Below, piece after piece: positions 18,674-28,020 of a stretch of DNA of 64,000 nucleotides (its first letter is position 1; each line of letters begins with the position of its first letter). Both the position numbers and the translations under genes were made by a program. The DNA is from UBA1140 sp964573285. GTDB lineage: Bacteria > Campylobacterota > Campylobacteria > Campylobacterales > Sulfurovaceae. The notes below the pieces were generated by a model. It had not been told where the DNA came from and did not search any database. It worked only from the letters and a program-made list of their open reading frames with translations. The stretch spans positions 1 through 64,000 of the forward strand of contig CAZNJD010000007.1 in the NCBI GenBank assembly GCA_964573285.1, written 5' to 3'.

Positions 18674-19549
18674 ATGCAACACCTAGTAGATACTAATGAT
18701 TTAAGCGATAAACAGATAGAAAATATTTTAAATGATGCCAAACGATTTAAAAAGCAGATACCAAAAGCTCTTCTAAGAGATAAACTCCTTATTACACTAT
18801 TTTTTGAAAGTTCTACACGGACTCGAAGCTCTTTTGAAGTGGCAGCCAAAAGACTTGGAGCTAGTGTAGTTCATCTCGACCCATCTAAAAGCTCTACAAA
18901 AAAAGGGGAAAGTCTTAGTGATACTTTTGCTAATCTATGTGCTATGGAGCCTGATGGTGTCATTATCCGACATGAATATAACAATACACCCAAAAAATTA
19001 GCAAACAAAGAGTTAACCCCTGTGCTAAATGCAGGAGCAGGAAACTATGCACACCCTACCCAAGCACTACTTGATTATTTCACAATGGTTGAAGAGTTTG
19101 GAGATGTAAGAGGAAAAACTATTGCTATAGTAGGAGATATAGTTAGCTCTCGGGTCGCTAGTTCTGGAATTCGTCTATTTAAGAGAATGGGAATGAGAAT
19201 TATACTTATAGCACCTCAACCTTTTATGCCTAATAATGATTTAGAAAAATATGAAAAATTAGAAGATATTATAGACCAAGTGGATATAGTTATGAGTCTA
19301 AGAGCCCAATTAGAGAGACACAAAGCTCCTATTTTTGAAGATTATAATGAATATGCCAAAGAGTATTGTATCACCAAAGATAGAGTAGGAGATAGAGATA
19401 TAATGTTACTTCATCCAGGCCCTGTAATGCGTAATATTGATATATCTGATGAGATGCTAGAAGATAATAGATGTAAAGTATTAGAACAAGTCAAAAATGG
19501 TGTATTTGTTCGTATGGCTATTCTAAAATGTCTATTGATTGATAGTTAA
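18674..19549 (+). CDS. pyrB: Aspartate carbamoyltransferase catalytic subunit
   Basis: Condenses carbamoyl phosphate with aspartate, the first committed pyrimidine step. 291 residues. Seen: the carbamoyl-phosphate loop FFESSTRTRSSFE, KGESLSDT with the Lys that reaches the neighbouring active site, HPTQALLDYFT and the aspartate-loop arginine region (MSLRAQLERH). No pyrI is adjacent, consistent with an unregulated trimer. The stop overlaps the pabB start (TAATG). Confidence 0.95.
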   Translation: MQHLVDTNDLSDKQIENILNDAKRFKKQIPKALLRDKLLITLFFESSTRTRSSFEVAAKRLGASVVHLDPSKSSTKKGESLSDTFANLCAMEPDGVIIRHEYNNTPKKLANKELTPVLNAGAGNYAHPTQALLDYFTMVEEFGDVRGKTIAIVGDIVSSRVASSGIRLFKRMGMRIILIAPQPFMPNNDLEKYEKLEDIIDQVDIVMSLRAQLERHKAPIFEDYNEYAKEYCITKDRVGDRDIMLLHPGPVMRNIDISDEMLEDNRCKVLEQVKNGVFVRMAILKCLLIDS

Positions 19550-20493
19550 TGGATGAAATAACTTCACTTGCACAACAGAGAGTTCCTTTTCTCTTTGTTA
19601 TATCTTATGATAAAAGTAAAATATTCTCTCAAAAATTAGATGAGTTAAATAATAATATACTTTTTAAGATAGGTAAATATAGAAACTATTTACCCATTCC
19701 TATAGATAAAAACTATAAACTCAAAAAATATCTTATAGATTTCAAAACCTACAAACAAGAATTTAAAAAAGTAATAGAAGAGATAAAATCAGGTAATACC
19801 TATCTATTAAATTTAACATTCAAAACAGAAATAGAGACAGATTTATCACTCAAAGAGATATTTATTTATGCTAAAGCCAAATATAAACTCTATTTTCAAG
19901 ATAAATTTATCTCCTTTTCACCTGAAAAATTTATAGAAATACAAGGAGATAGTATATCTACCTATCCTATGAAAGGTACTATAGAAGCTCATATACCAAA
20001 TGCTACAGAGAAGATATTAGCTAATAAAAAAGAGATGGCTGAACATATAATGATAGTAGATTTGATGAGAAATGATTTAGCAATGGTAGCAAAAGATGTA
20101 AAAGTAGAGAAATTTAGATATATAGATAAAATCAAAGCAGGAGAAAAAGAGTTACTACAAGTTAGCTCAAAAATAACCGCCAAACTATCCCAAAATTGGA
20201 GAGATAATTTAGGCAGAATACTAAATACTATACTACCAGCAGGTTCTATTACAGGAACACCAAAAAGAAGTACAATTAATATTATTAAAAATATAGAAAA
20301 CTATAATAGAGGGTTTTATAGTGGAGTTTTTGGTATTTTCGATGGAGAAAATCTATATTCTGCTGTTATGATACGATTTATAGAACAACAAAACAATAAA
20401 CTATATTATAAAAGTGGTGGTGGCATAACTATAGATAGCGATGCCTTTAGTGAATATAGTGAATTAATAGATAAAATCTATCTGCCTCTTTGA
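19549..20493 (+). CDS. pabB: Aminodeoxychorismate synthase component I
   Basis: Makes 4-amino-4-deoxychorismate from chorismate for folate synthesis. 314 residues, a short PabB containing mainly the chorismate-binding domain. Seen: STYPMKGTIE, where the Lys distinguishes PabB from anthranilate synthase TrpE (Ala at that place); VDLMRNDLAMVAKDV; PAGSITGTPKRST; and the GGGITIDSD end. The partners PabA and PabC are not in the window. Translationally coupled to pyrB. Confidence 0.9.
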   Translation: MDEITSLAQQRVPFLFVISYDKSKIFSQKLDELNNNILFKIGKYRNYLPIPIDKNYKLKKYLIDFKTYKQEFKKVIEEIKSGNTYLLNLTFKTEIETDLSLKEIFIYAKAKYKLYFQDKFISFSPEKFIEIQGDSISTYPMKGTIEAHIPNATEKILANKKEMAEHIMIVDLMRNDLAMVAKDVKVEKFRYIDKIKAGEKELLQVSSKITAKLSQNWRDNLGRILNTILPAGSITGTPKRSTINIIKNIENYNRGFYSGVFGIFDGENLYSAVMIRFIEQQNNKLYYKSGGGITIDSDAFSEYSELIDKIYLPL

Positions 20494-20528
20494 TAATTAA
20501 AAGCTATAAAATAGAACTCTACATTTAG

Positions 20529-21665
20529 CTAGTTTTCTAATAAAAACTTAATAATTTTAATAGATGCATTACCATCACCATACGGATTATCTGCTTGAGT
20601 CATAATCTCGTATTCAATAGGATTATTCAAAAGGAGTTGTGCTTCTGATATGATTTTAGCAGGATTTGTTCCTACTAATTTAACTGTACCAGCATCAATT
20701 GCTTCTGGTCTCTCTGTAGTATTACGCATAACCAAAACAGGTTTAGCAAGTGATGGGGCTTCCTCTTGAACTCCTCCACTATCTGTAATAATAAAATATG
20801 ATAAGTTCATAAGATAGATGAATGACTCATACTGCAATGGATTAATGAGATAAACATTTGATATATCAGATAAAAGTTCATTAACTGGATTTTGCACATT
20901 TGGATTTAGATGTAGAGGATATACTATATCTATAGTTGGATTATCTATTGCTAGTTTTTTAAGTGCTTTGCATATATTTATAAAACCTTGACCAAAATTT
21001 TCTCTACGATGTCCTGTTACTAATATAAATTTTCTATCTTTTTTAATACTATAACCACTATTAGATATTTGAGTTATAACTTTTTCTTGCAAAAGTGAAT
21101 TTTTTTTGATTTTATCCAATGCCCAAAATAGAGCATCTATTACAGTATTGCCTGTTACTATAATATTATCAGGATTTTTGTTCTCTTTTATCAGATTGTT
21201 TTGACTAGTTACTGTTGGTGCAAAATGATAAGTGGCCAATACTCCTGTAATCTCTCTATTTACCTCTTCTGGCCAAGGACTATATATATCTCCTGTTCGT
21301 AGTCCTGCCTCTACATGTCCTACAGCTATCTTTTGATAAAATGATGCCAAAGAGGTGGCACTAGTAGTGGTGGTATCTCCATGGACTAGTACAATATCAG
21401 GATTGAACTCTTCTAAAACCTCTCTCATACCCAATAAAACATTAGCTGTCACATCATATAAATCTTGTCTAGTTTTCATTATATTCAAATCATAATCAGG
21501 AGTAATCTCAAACACATCTAATACTTGGTCAAGCATCTCTCTATGTTGAGCAGTTACACATACTCTCATATCAAAATCATCTCTATAATCTCCAAAAGCT
21601 TTTACCAATGGAGCCATTTTGATAGCCTCAGGACGCGTTCCAAATACAATTAATACTTTTTTCAT
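20529..21665 (-). CDS. wecB: UDP-N-acetylglucosamine 2-epimerase (non-hydrolysing)
   Basis: Interconverts UDP-GlcNAc and UDP-ManNAc for surface polysaccharide synthesis. 378 residues. Seen: FGTRPEAIKMAPLV, HGDTTTTSATSLA, HVEAGLRTGDIYSPWPEE, TGHRRENFGQG and DSGGVQEEAPSL with the following TERPEA, all hallmark residues of the family. It opens the glycan locus on the opposite strand, divergent from the kinase-like gene at 21823, and converges with pabB. Confidence 0.94.
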   Translation of the reverse strand: MKKVLIVFGTRPEAIKMAPLVKAFGDYRDDFDMRVCVTAQHREMLDQVLDVFEITPDYDLNIMKTRQDLYDVTANVLLGMREVLEEFNPDIVLVHGDTTTTSATSLASFYQKIAVGHVEAGLRTGDIYSPWPEEVNREITGVLATYHFAPTVTSQNNLIKENKNPDNIIVTGNTVIDALFWALDKIKKNSLLQEKVITQISNSGYSIKKDRKFILVTGHRRENFGQGFINICKALKKLAIDNPTIDIVYPLHLNPNVQNPVNELLSDISNVYLINPLQYESFIYLMNLSYFIITDSGGVQEEAPSLAKPVLVMRNTTERPEAIDAGTVKLVGTNPAKIISEAQLLLNNPIEYEIMTQADNPYGDGNASIKIIKFLLEN

Positions 21666-21692
21666 ATATTTTAACTTTCTTTATTTTTTATA

Positions 21693-21698
21693 ATTATA
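21693..21698 (-). promoter_or_regulatory. Putative -10 box for wecB
   Basis: TATAAT on the minus strand, 28 bases upstream of ATG 21665, in the AT-rich divergent region. Confidence 0.45.
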
Positions 21699-21786
21699 TA
21701 CAAATCTATGTTAAAATAAGAGTATAATTAATAGATAAAAACATAAAATAATTATATATATTATATTATATTAATATTTGTTGTGC

Positions 21787-21792
21787 TATAAT
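21787..21792 (+). promoter_or_regulatory. Putative -10 box of the glycan operon
   Basis: TGTGCTATAAT 31 bases upstream of ATG 21823. It argues against an in-frame TTG start at 21778, which would lie upstream of the promoter. Confidence 0.6.
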
Positions 21793-21822
21793 TATGAATT
21801 ACTAAAAATAGGAGGATTTTTG

Positions 21823-22422
21823 ATGAAAATAATTGAAATAACGGGTATTGCAGGTGTTGGTAAAAGCTATATATTAAATAGACTATTGAAAAATAACAAT
21901 AGTGTCTCTGATATGGAATTAATCAAAAAATACCATATCACAGATATATATTTGGTATATCTGTTTTTTAAAACTAAAAACTCTTCAAAACTACTTAGAG
22001 TTATACTTGATATTACAAGAGAGCTTAATATGTCTCTATTGGATAGAATTAATTTTATAAGAAATACAATTAAAAAAATTGGTAAACAGAGTTATCTATC
22101 TAATATCGATTTTATTGATGATAGAGTGGTATTAGTAGATGAAGGGATTTCTCATATTTATCAAAATATAGTAACAGCCAAAACACAAAATAACCTAAAA
22201 ATTTTAATTTTACTTAACAAATTTATATCTCTTGTAAAACTTCCTGATGAAGTAATAGTCATAGATGCACCTACTCCTATAATCATCCAAAGATTAACAG
22301 AGCGTGGGCATAAAAGGGTAGTTAAGCATAAAGATATAGAATATTTTGTCAAAAGTTCCAAAAAAAATCTATCTATAATATATAAAAATTTTCCAAAAGT
22401 TAGAACTATTATAAATAAATAA
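21823..22422 (+). CDS. P-loop nucleotide kinase-like protein
   Basis: 199 residues from ATG 21823, chosen because AGGAGG lies at 21810-21815 and a promoter box lies at 21787. Seen: Walker A GIAGVGKSY at the N-terminus, a Walker-B-like VVLVDEGISHIY near residue 100, and a Lid-like arginine segment QRLTERGHKR. This is the thymidylate/adenylate-kinase superfamily pattern, but no specific substrate can be assigned. It heads the plus-strand glycan operon, next to a second kinase-like gene, so a role in activating a glycan precursor is possible (inference). Confidence 0.6.
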   Translation: MKIIEITGIAGVGKSYILNRLLKNNNSVSDMELIKKYHITDIYLVYLFFKTKNSSKLLRVILDITRELNMSLLDRINFIRNTIKKIGKQSYLSNIDFIDDRVVLVDEGISHIYQNIVTAKTQNNLKILILLNKFISLVKLPDEVIVIDAPTPIIIQRLTERGHKRVVKHKDIEYFVKSSKKNLSIIYKNFPKVRTIINK

Positions 22423-22441
22423 AGAGAGAAAAGAGAAGAAA

Positions 22442-23878
22442 ATGTATAAATTATCACAAGATTTAATTGATAAATTAAATAAAGAAAATATTAGATACTG
22501 TCATTGGAAGAGTAATCTTTTATTAAATGATGCCTTGGATGGATATGACGATTTAGATTTATTAGTTAATAGAGACGATATATATAAATTTGAGAAGCTA
22601 ATTATCCAACTTGGGTTTAAAGAGGCATCTAATAAAAATATATCATTTACTTCTATTAAACACTTCTATGGTTATGATAATAAGAGTGGAGAACTACTAC
22701 ATCTACATATTTACTATCAAGTAAAAACAGGCCCTAGTTGGACAAAATCTATTCATTTTGATTTTGAAAATTATATTTTGGATAATCTAATAGTTCATGA
22801 AAGTGGTATCCATATCCCTAAGAAACATATAGAGTTGGTGATATTTATATTTAGGATAATGCTTAAATACTCTAAAGTAAATGAGTTTATTTTAGTAAAC
22901 AGAGAACACGAGCGAACTCTAAATGAGATTATATACTTACAAAATGGAGCAAATAGAGATAAAGTCAAAGAGTTTTTAGAGAGTTATTTTAGTAATATTA
23001 GTGAAAAAGAGTTTTATAGCTATATTGATATTATTAGAGATGGGAGCAAAATCAAAAAATATTTGGCAGGTAAAAGAGTCAAAAAAAGATTAAAAGAGTA
23101 TAGATATATGAGTAGTTTAAAAGAGAATTATATAAATATATCTCAACTCTTTTATCGCTCTTTTAATAAACTCTTTTTCAAACAAAAAAAGAAAATTCAC
23201 TCTACTGGTACTTTAATAGTTATTGCAGGATTAGATGCTACAGGCAAAACAACTATTACACATGATTTAAAAAAATGGCTTGGTAAAAATTTTACACTAT
23301 CTTTAATCCATTTTGGAAAACCTAACTCAACACTTATTACATACCCTTTTAACTTTTTGATTAAACTTCTTAGAAAAGAAGCATCAAGTAATAATAGTTT
23401 AAAATCAAGTATCCAACAAGATACTCCTAAACCATTTTTATATTTGCTTCGTCAAGTTATTTTGGCTTATGATAGATATACCCTTGCAAAAAAGTGTTGG
23501 GAAAAGACCTCATCAGGAGAGATTGTAATACTTGACCGTTATAAATCAGAAGATTATGGTGTAATGGATAGCAAAAGATTAAATACTATCCATTATAGTG
23601 GTCTCAAACTCAAACTAGCAGAGTTTGAAAATCATTTATATGATACAATGCCAACACCTGATGTTCTATTTTATTTAACTGTCCCTGTAGAAATTGCTGT
23701 ACAAAGAAACCATGACCGAATAAAAGAGGGAAAAGAGAGCGAAGAGTTTATCAGGCTTCGACATAAACAAAACAGAGATTTGAATTATATTGCACATCAT
23801 AAATATATAATAGATACCAATCAACCTTATGAGAGTGAGATAAGAGATATAAAATCTAAAATATGGAATATGTTATGA
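22442..23878 (+). CDS. Nucleotidyltransferase-like / thymidylate kinase-like fusion
   Basis: 478 residues in two parts. The N-terminal half (1-240) begins with YCHWKSNLLLNDALDGYDDL then DLLV, a nucleotidyltransferase-fold-like pattern with clustered Asp residues. The C-terminal half (about 255-478) is a thymidylate-kinase-like P-loop domain: Walker A AGLDATGKTT, the DR motif VILDRYKSEDYG, and a Lid region QRNHDRIKEGKES. Proteins of this layout are found in polysaccharide loci and are annotated as thymidylate kinase, but their substrate is not established. It ends with an ATGA overlap with the next gene. Confidence 0.65.
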   Translation: MYKLSQDLIDKLNKENIRYCHWKSNLLLNDALDGYDDLDLLVNRDDIYKFEKLIIQLGFKEASNKNISFTSIKHFYGYDNKSGELLHLHIYYQVKTGPSWTKSIHFDFENYILDNLIVHESGIHIPKKHIELVIFIFRIMLKYSKVNEFILVNREHERTLNEIIYLQNGANRDKVKEFLESYFSNISEKEFYSYIDIIRDGSKIKKYLAGKRVKKRLKEYRYMSSLKENYINISQLFYRSFNKLFFKQKKKIHSTGTLIVIAGLDATGKTTITHDLKKWLGKNFTLSLIHFGKPNSTLITYPFNFLIKLLRKEASSNNSLKSSIQQDTPKPFLYLLRQVILAYDRYTLAKKCWEKTSSGEIVILDRYKSEDYGVMDSKRLNTIHYSGLKLKLAEFENHLYDTMPTPDVLFYLTVPVEIAVQRNHDRIKEGKESEEFIRLRHKQNRDLNYIAHHKYIIDTNQPYESEIRDIKSKIWNML

Positions 23879-25002
23879 GAAAAAATCTAATATTTTTAGG
23901 GGGAGAAGATGTAAGTAGCAGAATAGAAATTTCAAAAAAATTTATGGAGTTAGGATATAACATAAATATTATTGGTACAGAAAAGGAGGATAAGTTTATT
24001 AATAATGGAATTAATTATGAAAAATATAACTTTAGTAGAGAGTTTACTATTTTAGATGATTTAAAATCTATTTTAAGATTGAGAAATATATTAAAAGAGC
24101 AACCATATAATACAATTGTTCATGCTTTTGATACAAAACCTACTCTATTTTTGCCTTTTGCTTCTTTTGGGTTAGATAATATAAAGGTAAGTCGTACTAT
24201 TACAGGTATGGGTAGAATATTTACAGAGAGAACTCTAAAAAATAGAGTTTTAAAAAGGGTATATAATGTACTCCAAAAGGGTATTAAATCCAAAGTTGAT
24301 TTTACAGTATTTCAAAATAGTGATGATGCTAAATATTTTGAAGAAAATAGCTTAACACAAGAAGATAAATCAACTATTGTTAAGAGTAGTGGTATTGATT
24401 TGAAAAAATTTACAACCTCTATAGATATGAAAAGGGTAGATAGATTAAAAGATGAATTGGGTATAAATAGAGATACCAAGACATTTATTTTGGTAAGTAG
24501 AATGGTTAAACAAAAGGGTATTTTGACCTATCTAAAATCTGCAAAAATATGTCATCAAGAGGGCTATAAATATAATTTTCTATTAGTTGGACAACTAGAT
24601 ACAGATAAATCTATAACACTGGAAGAGATAGAAGAGTATAGTAAATATGTAAAATATCTCGGAAGAAGAGAAGATATAAAAGAGTTATTAGCACTTTCAG
24701 ATATTTTTGTACTTCCTACTTATTATAGAGAGGGAGTTCCTAGAGTTTTACTTGAAGCATCTGCTATGGGATTAGGGCTGATTACGACTAATATGCCCGG
24801 ATGTAAAGATGTAGTAATAGATGAGTATAATGGAAAATTAGTAGCTATAAATAGCTATAGAGATTTAGCTAGTAATATGATATATATGGCAGAAGATGAA
24901 AAATTAAATATATATAAACAAAATAGTCAAAAAAAAGTGGAAGAGTTTGACCTTAATATAGTAGTTCAAGGTTATGATAAAGTATATAAGATGTTACGAT
25001 AA
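23875..25002 (+). CDS. Glycosyltransferase family 4 protein
   Basis: About 375 residues from ATG 23875, which overlaps the preceding stop as ATGA; an ATG 12 bases earlier is also in frame. GT-B fold: N-terminal Rossmann half starting NLIFLGGEDVSSR, and a C-terminal half with FILVSRMVKQKGILTYLKSA, the donor-binding FVLPTYYREGVPRVLLEASA (E(x7)E type) and GLGLITTNMPGCKDV. This is the GT4 retaining pattern. It resembles the transferases that add HexNAc units to lipid-linked glycans (PglA-like), but the sugar is not determinable from sequence alone. Confidence 0.85.
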   Translation: MRKNLIFLGGEDVSSRIEISKKFMELGYNINIIGTEKEDKFINNGINYEKYNFSREFTILDDLKSILRLRNILKEQPYNTIVHAFDTKPTLFLPFASFGLDNIKVSRTITGMGRIFTERTLKNRVLKRVYNVLQKGIKSKVDFTVFQNSDDAKYFEENSLTQEDKSTIVKSSGIDLKKFTTSIDMKRVDRLKDELGINRDTKTFILVSRMVKQKGILTYLKSAKICHQEGYKYNFLLVGQLDTDKSITLEEIEEYSKYVKYLGRREDIKELLALSDIFVLPTYYREGVPRVLLEASAMGLGLITTNMPGCKDVVIDEYNGKLVAINSYRDLASNMIYMAEDEKLNIYKQNSQKKVEEFDLNIVVQGYDKVYKMLR

Positions 25003-25012
25003 AGGATATAAA

Positions 25013-26155
25013 ATGTGGGAAATACAACTATTCAAATTAAATTATGATGAGAAAGAGTCAAAAGCTGTCAAAGATATAGTTGATAGTGGTTGGATAACAA
25101 TGGGGGAAGAAAGCAAAGAGTTTGAAAATAGATTTGCTAAAATGTTGGGAGATAATATATTTGCAATAGCTGTATCAAGTGGTACTGCATCTTTGCATAT
25201 GGCACTTTTGGGTTTAGATATAGGTATAGATGATGAGGTTATTATCCCAGCACTTACATTCGTAGCAGATATAAATGTAGTTAAAATGGTTGGTGCAACT
25301 GCTGTATTATCTGATTGTGGTAGTTATAATAATTGGAATGTCACAGCTAAGAGTATAGAAGCTCAAATCACACCAAAAACCAAAGCTGTTATTGTGGTAC
25401 ACTTTGCAGGGTATCCATGTGAGATGGATGAGATAGTTGAGTTGTGTAATAATAAAGGTATATATTTAATAGAAGATTGTGCTCATGCACCAGATGCTAG
25501 ATATAAAGGAAAAGCATGTGGAACATTTGGAGATTATGGCTGTTTTAGCTTTTTTACTAACAAAAATCTATCTGTTGGAGAGGGTGGAATGTTGGTTTGC
25601 CAAGATGAGAAATTAGCACTAAAAGCCAAATATTATAGAAGTCATGGAATGAGTGCTTTGACTTTAGATAGACATAAAGGTAGAGCAATTTCTTATGATG
25701 TAGCTCATATCGGATTAAATTATCGTATTGATGAGATGCGTTCTGCTATTGGTTTGGTTCAACTTGACAAACTTCAAGATGCAAATAAAAAGAGAGAGAT
25801 ATTAGTCAAAAGATATATAGATAGACTATCTACTATAAAAGATATATATATTCCTTTTACAAATCTAAAAAATATAGAGTCTGTATATCATATTTTTCCA
25901 ATTCTCTTATCTTCTCAAATAGATAGAGTTTGGCTTATAGATAAGTTGAAAAATAGAGGAATACAATCATCTATTCACTATCCTGCTTTTAGAGATTTTA
26001 CAGCTTTTAAAGATATTGGTCTAAACTCTGCTCCAATTGCAGAAGATATTGCAAATAGAGAGTTAACTTTGCCTCTATATCCTACTATGAGTTTGGATAG
26101 GGTTGATTTGGTTTGTGATAGTTTATATCAGATATTAGAATTGGAGATGGTATAA
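25013..26155 (+). CDS. DegT/DnrJ/EryC1/StrS family aminotransferase
   Basis: 380 residues from ATG 25013, chosen because the previous gene ends at 25002 with AAAGGA just before this start; an upstream in-frame ATG at 24974 lies inside the previous gene. PLP-dependent sugar transaminase: SSGTASLHMALLGL, DDEVIIPALTF, IEDCAHAPDARY, and the PLP-lysine segment FTNKNLSVGEGGM. It makes amino sugars from keto nucleotide sugars, presumably the product of the adjacent CapD-like dehydratase. The stop overlaps the next start (TAATG). Confidence 0.9.
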   Translation: MWEIQLFKLNYDEKESKAVKDIVDSGWITMGEESKEFENRFAKMLGDNIFAIAVSSGTASLHMALLGLDIGIDDEVIIPALTFVADINVVKMVGATAVLSDCGSYNNWNVTAKSIEAQITPKTKAVIVVHFAGYPCEMDEIVELCNNKGIYLIEDCAHAPDARYKGKACGTFGDYGCFSFFTNKNLSVGEGGMLVCQDEKLALKAKYYRSHGMSALTLDRHKGRAISYDVAHIGLNYRIDEMRSAIGLVQLDKLQDANKKREILVKRYIDRLSTIKDIYIPFTNLKNIESVYHIFPILLSSQIDRVWLIDKLKNRGIQSSIHYPAFRDFTAFKDIGLNSAPIAEDIANRELTLPLYPTMSLDRVDLVCDSLYQILELEMV

Positions 26156-27342
26156 TGGATATATTGGATTTAATAGGCAGAGACCAAGAGCTTTTTGATA
26201 GTGATATTGTTCTATTTAATGATAAATTATCTCAAATTATTACACAATCATCATTTTTGGTATTAGGAGGTGCAGGAACTATTGGTCAAGCTGTAACAAA
26301 AGAGATTTTCAAAAGAGAACCCAAAAAACTTCATGTGGTTGATATTAGTGAGAATAATTTAGTCGAACTAGTAAGAGATATACGAAGCTCTTTTGGTTAT
26401 ATAGATGGTGAGTTCAAAACTTATGCACTTGATATTGGAAGTATCAATTATGATGCCTTTATAAAAAGTGATGGAGAGTATGATTTTGTATTAAATCTAT
26501 CTGCATTAAAACATGTTAGAAGTGAAAAAGATACATTTACACTTATGCGTATGATAGAGGTTAATATCCAAAATACTATAAAAACAATCAAACAATCTAA
26601 AAAAAATGGAGTAAAAAAATATTTTTGTGTATCTACAGACAAAGCTGCAAATCCTGTTAATATGATGGGTGCATCAAAACGAATTATGGAGATGTTTTTA
26701 ATGAAGGAGAGTTTGGACATTCCTATATCTACAGCTAGATTTGCTAATGTTGCATTTAGTGATGGCTCTTTGCTTCATGGATTTAATCAACGAATAGAAA
26801 AAAATCAACCACTCTCAGCCCCAAAAGATATTAAACGATATTTTGTAACTCCAAAAGAGTCAGGGGAACTGTGTCTAATGAGTTCACTTTTAGGAGAAAA
26901 TAGAGATATATTTTTTCCAAAACTAAGCGAAAAACTTCATCTAATAAGTTTTGCAGATATTGCAATTGAATATCTACAAAAGATAGGTTATGAACCATAT
27001 CTATGCAGTAGTGAAAATGAAGCAAGAGAGTTAGCAAAAATATTACCACAAAAGGGTAAATGGCCATGCTATTTTTTCAATAGTGATACAACAGGTGAAA
27101 AAGATTTTGAAGAGTTTTTTACAGATAGAGAGTTATTGGATATGCAAAGATTTGAAAATATAGGAGTAATTAAAAATAAACCTATATTTGATAATAATAG
27201 ATTGGACTTTTTTATAAAAAATATAAATGAGATAAAAAACAAAGAGTTATGGTCAAGAGATGAGATAGTTAAACTATTTTTCAAAACAATTCCAGAGTTT
27301 GAACACAAAGAGACTGGAAAATTTTTAGATAATAGGATGTAG
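26155..27342 (+). CDS. CapD/PseB-like nucleotide-sugar dehydratase (SDR)
   Basis: 395 residues. Extended SDR fold: dinucleotide site LGGAGTIGQ (38-45) and the signature STDKAANPVNMMGASKR, in which the usual catalytic Tyr of YxxxK is Met (M171, K175). This Met-xxx-Lys form is the known pattern of UDP-GlcNAc 4,6-dehydratases (PseB, FlaA1, CapD). A 4-keto-6-deoxy-HexNAc product would then be aminated by the preceding DegT enzyme. The C-terminal about 100 residues extend beyond the SDR core. The exact substrate is inferred. Confidence 0.8.
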   Translation: MDILDLIGRDQELFDSDIVLFNDKLSQIITQSSFLVLGGAGTIGQAVTKEIFKREPKKLHVVDISENNLVELVRDIRSSFGYIDGEFKTYALDIGSINYDAFIKSDGEYDFVLNLSALKHVRSEKDTFTLMRMIEVNIQNTIKTIKQSKKNGVKKYFCVSTDKAANPVNMMGASKRIMEMFLMKESLDIPISTARFANVAFSDGSLLHGFNQRIEKNQPLSAPKDIKRYFVTPKESGELCLMSSLLGENRDIFFPKLSEKLHLISFADIAIEYLQKIGYEPYLCSSENEARELAKILPQKGKWPCYFFNSDTTGEKDFEEFFTDRELLDMQRFENIGVIKNKPIFDNNRLDFFIKNINEIKNKELWSRDEIVKLFFKTIPEFEHKETGKFLDNRM

Positions 27343-27344
27343 TC

Positions 27345-28019
27345 ATGGTACAAAGATTTTTTGATATACTATTTTCGAGTTTAGCACTACTGTTTCTCTC
27401 TCCAATTTTGATTATCGTAATGATAATCCTCAGATTTACAGGAGAAAAAGAGATTTTTTATATTCAACCTAGAGTTGGAAAAGACGGCAAACTTTTTAAC
27501 CTACTAAAATTTGCAACAATGTTAAAAGATAGTCCTAATATAGGGACAGCTACAATTACCGTAAAAGATGACCCAAGAGTTTTACCTTTTGGAGGATTTC
27601 TTAGAAAAACTAAGATAAATGAGTTACCACAGTTACTTAATATTCTAAAAGGAGATATGAGTATAATAGGTCCTAGACCACAAGCTAAGAGGTGTTTTTT
27701 GGCATTTCCTAAAAATATTCAAAAGAGTATCATTGAAGTCAAACCTGGACTTTCAGGTATTGGGTCTATTGTTTTTAGAGATGAAGAGACTATGTTAGAT
27801 AACCCTGAAATAGATAGACTACTATTTTATGATACTGTTATTGCACCATACAAAGGAGAGCTAGAAGAGTGGTATATTGCCAATAGAAATATATTTACCT
27901 ATTTCGCACTTATATTTATAACAGTTTGGGTAGTCCTAAAATCAGATAGCAAAATATATAAAAAAATATTCAGAAACCTACCAGAGGTTTCTCATAATGA
28001 CCTAAAGAGATATATCTAA
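27345..28019 (+). CDS. Polyprenyl-phosphate phosphoglycosyl transferase (PglC/WcaJ family)
   Basis: 224 residues. Transfers a sugar phosphate from a nucleotide sugar to undecaprenyl phosphate, starting glycan assembly at the inner membrane. Seen: an N-terminal re-entrant membrane helix (9-30), FYIQPRVGKDGKLFNLLKF, FGGFLRKTKINELPQLLN, and MSIIGPRPQAKR. The catalytic Asp-Glu dyad is Asn92-Glu93 here. It is longer than the minimal PglC and has a second hydrophobic segment near 190-210. Only 2 bases separate it from the dehydratase gene. Confidence 0.88.
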   Translation: MVQRFFDILFSSLALLFLSPILIIVMIILRFTGEKEIFYIQPRVGKDGKLFNLLKFATMLKDSPNIGTATITVKDDPRVLPFGGFLRKTKINELPQLLNILKGDMSIIGPRPQAKRCFLAFPKNIQKSIIEVKPGLSGIGSIVFRDEETMLDNPEIDRLLFYDTVIAPYKGELEEWYIANRNIFTYFALIFITVWVVLKSDSKIYKKIFRNLPEVSHNDLKRYI

Positions 28020-28020
28020 G

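Noticed and set aside
21778..21822. Upstream TTG start for the kinase-like gene
   Set aside because: It would place the -10 box TATAAT inside the coding region, while AGGAGG clearly serves ATG 21823.
26448..27353. Minus-strand open frames opposite the CapD-like dehydratase gene
   Set aside because: Shadow frames; the plus-strand gene has all SDR motifs and coupled neighbours.
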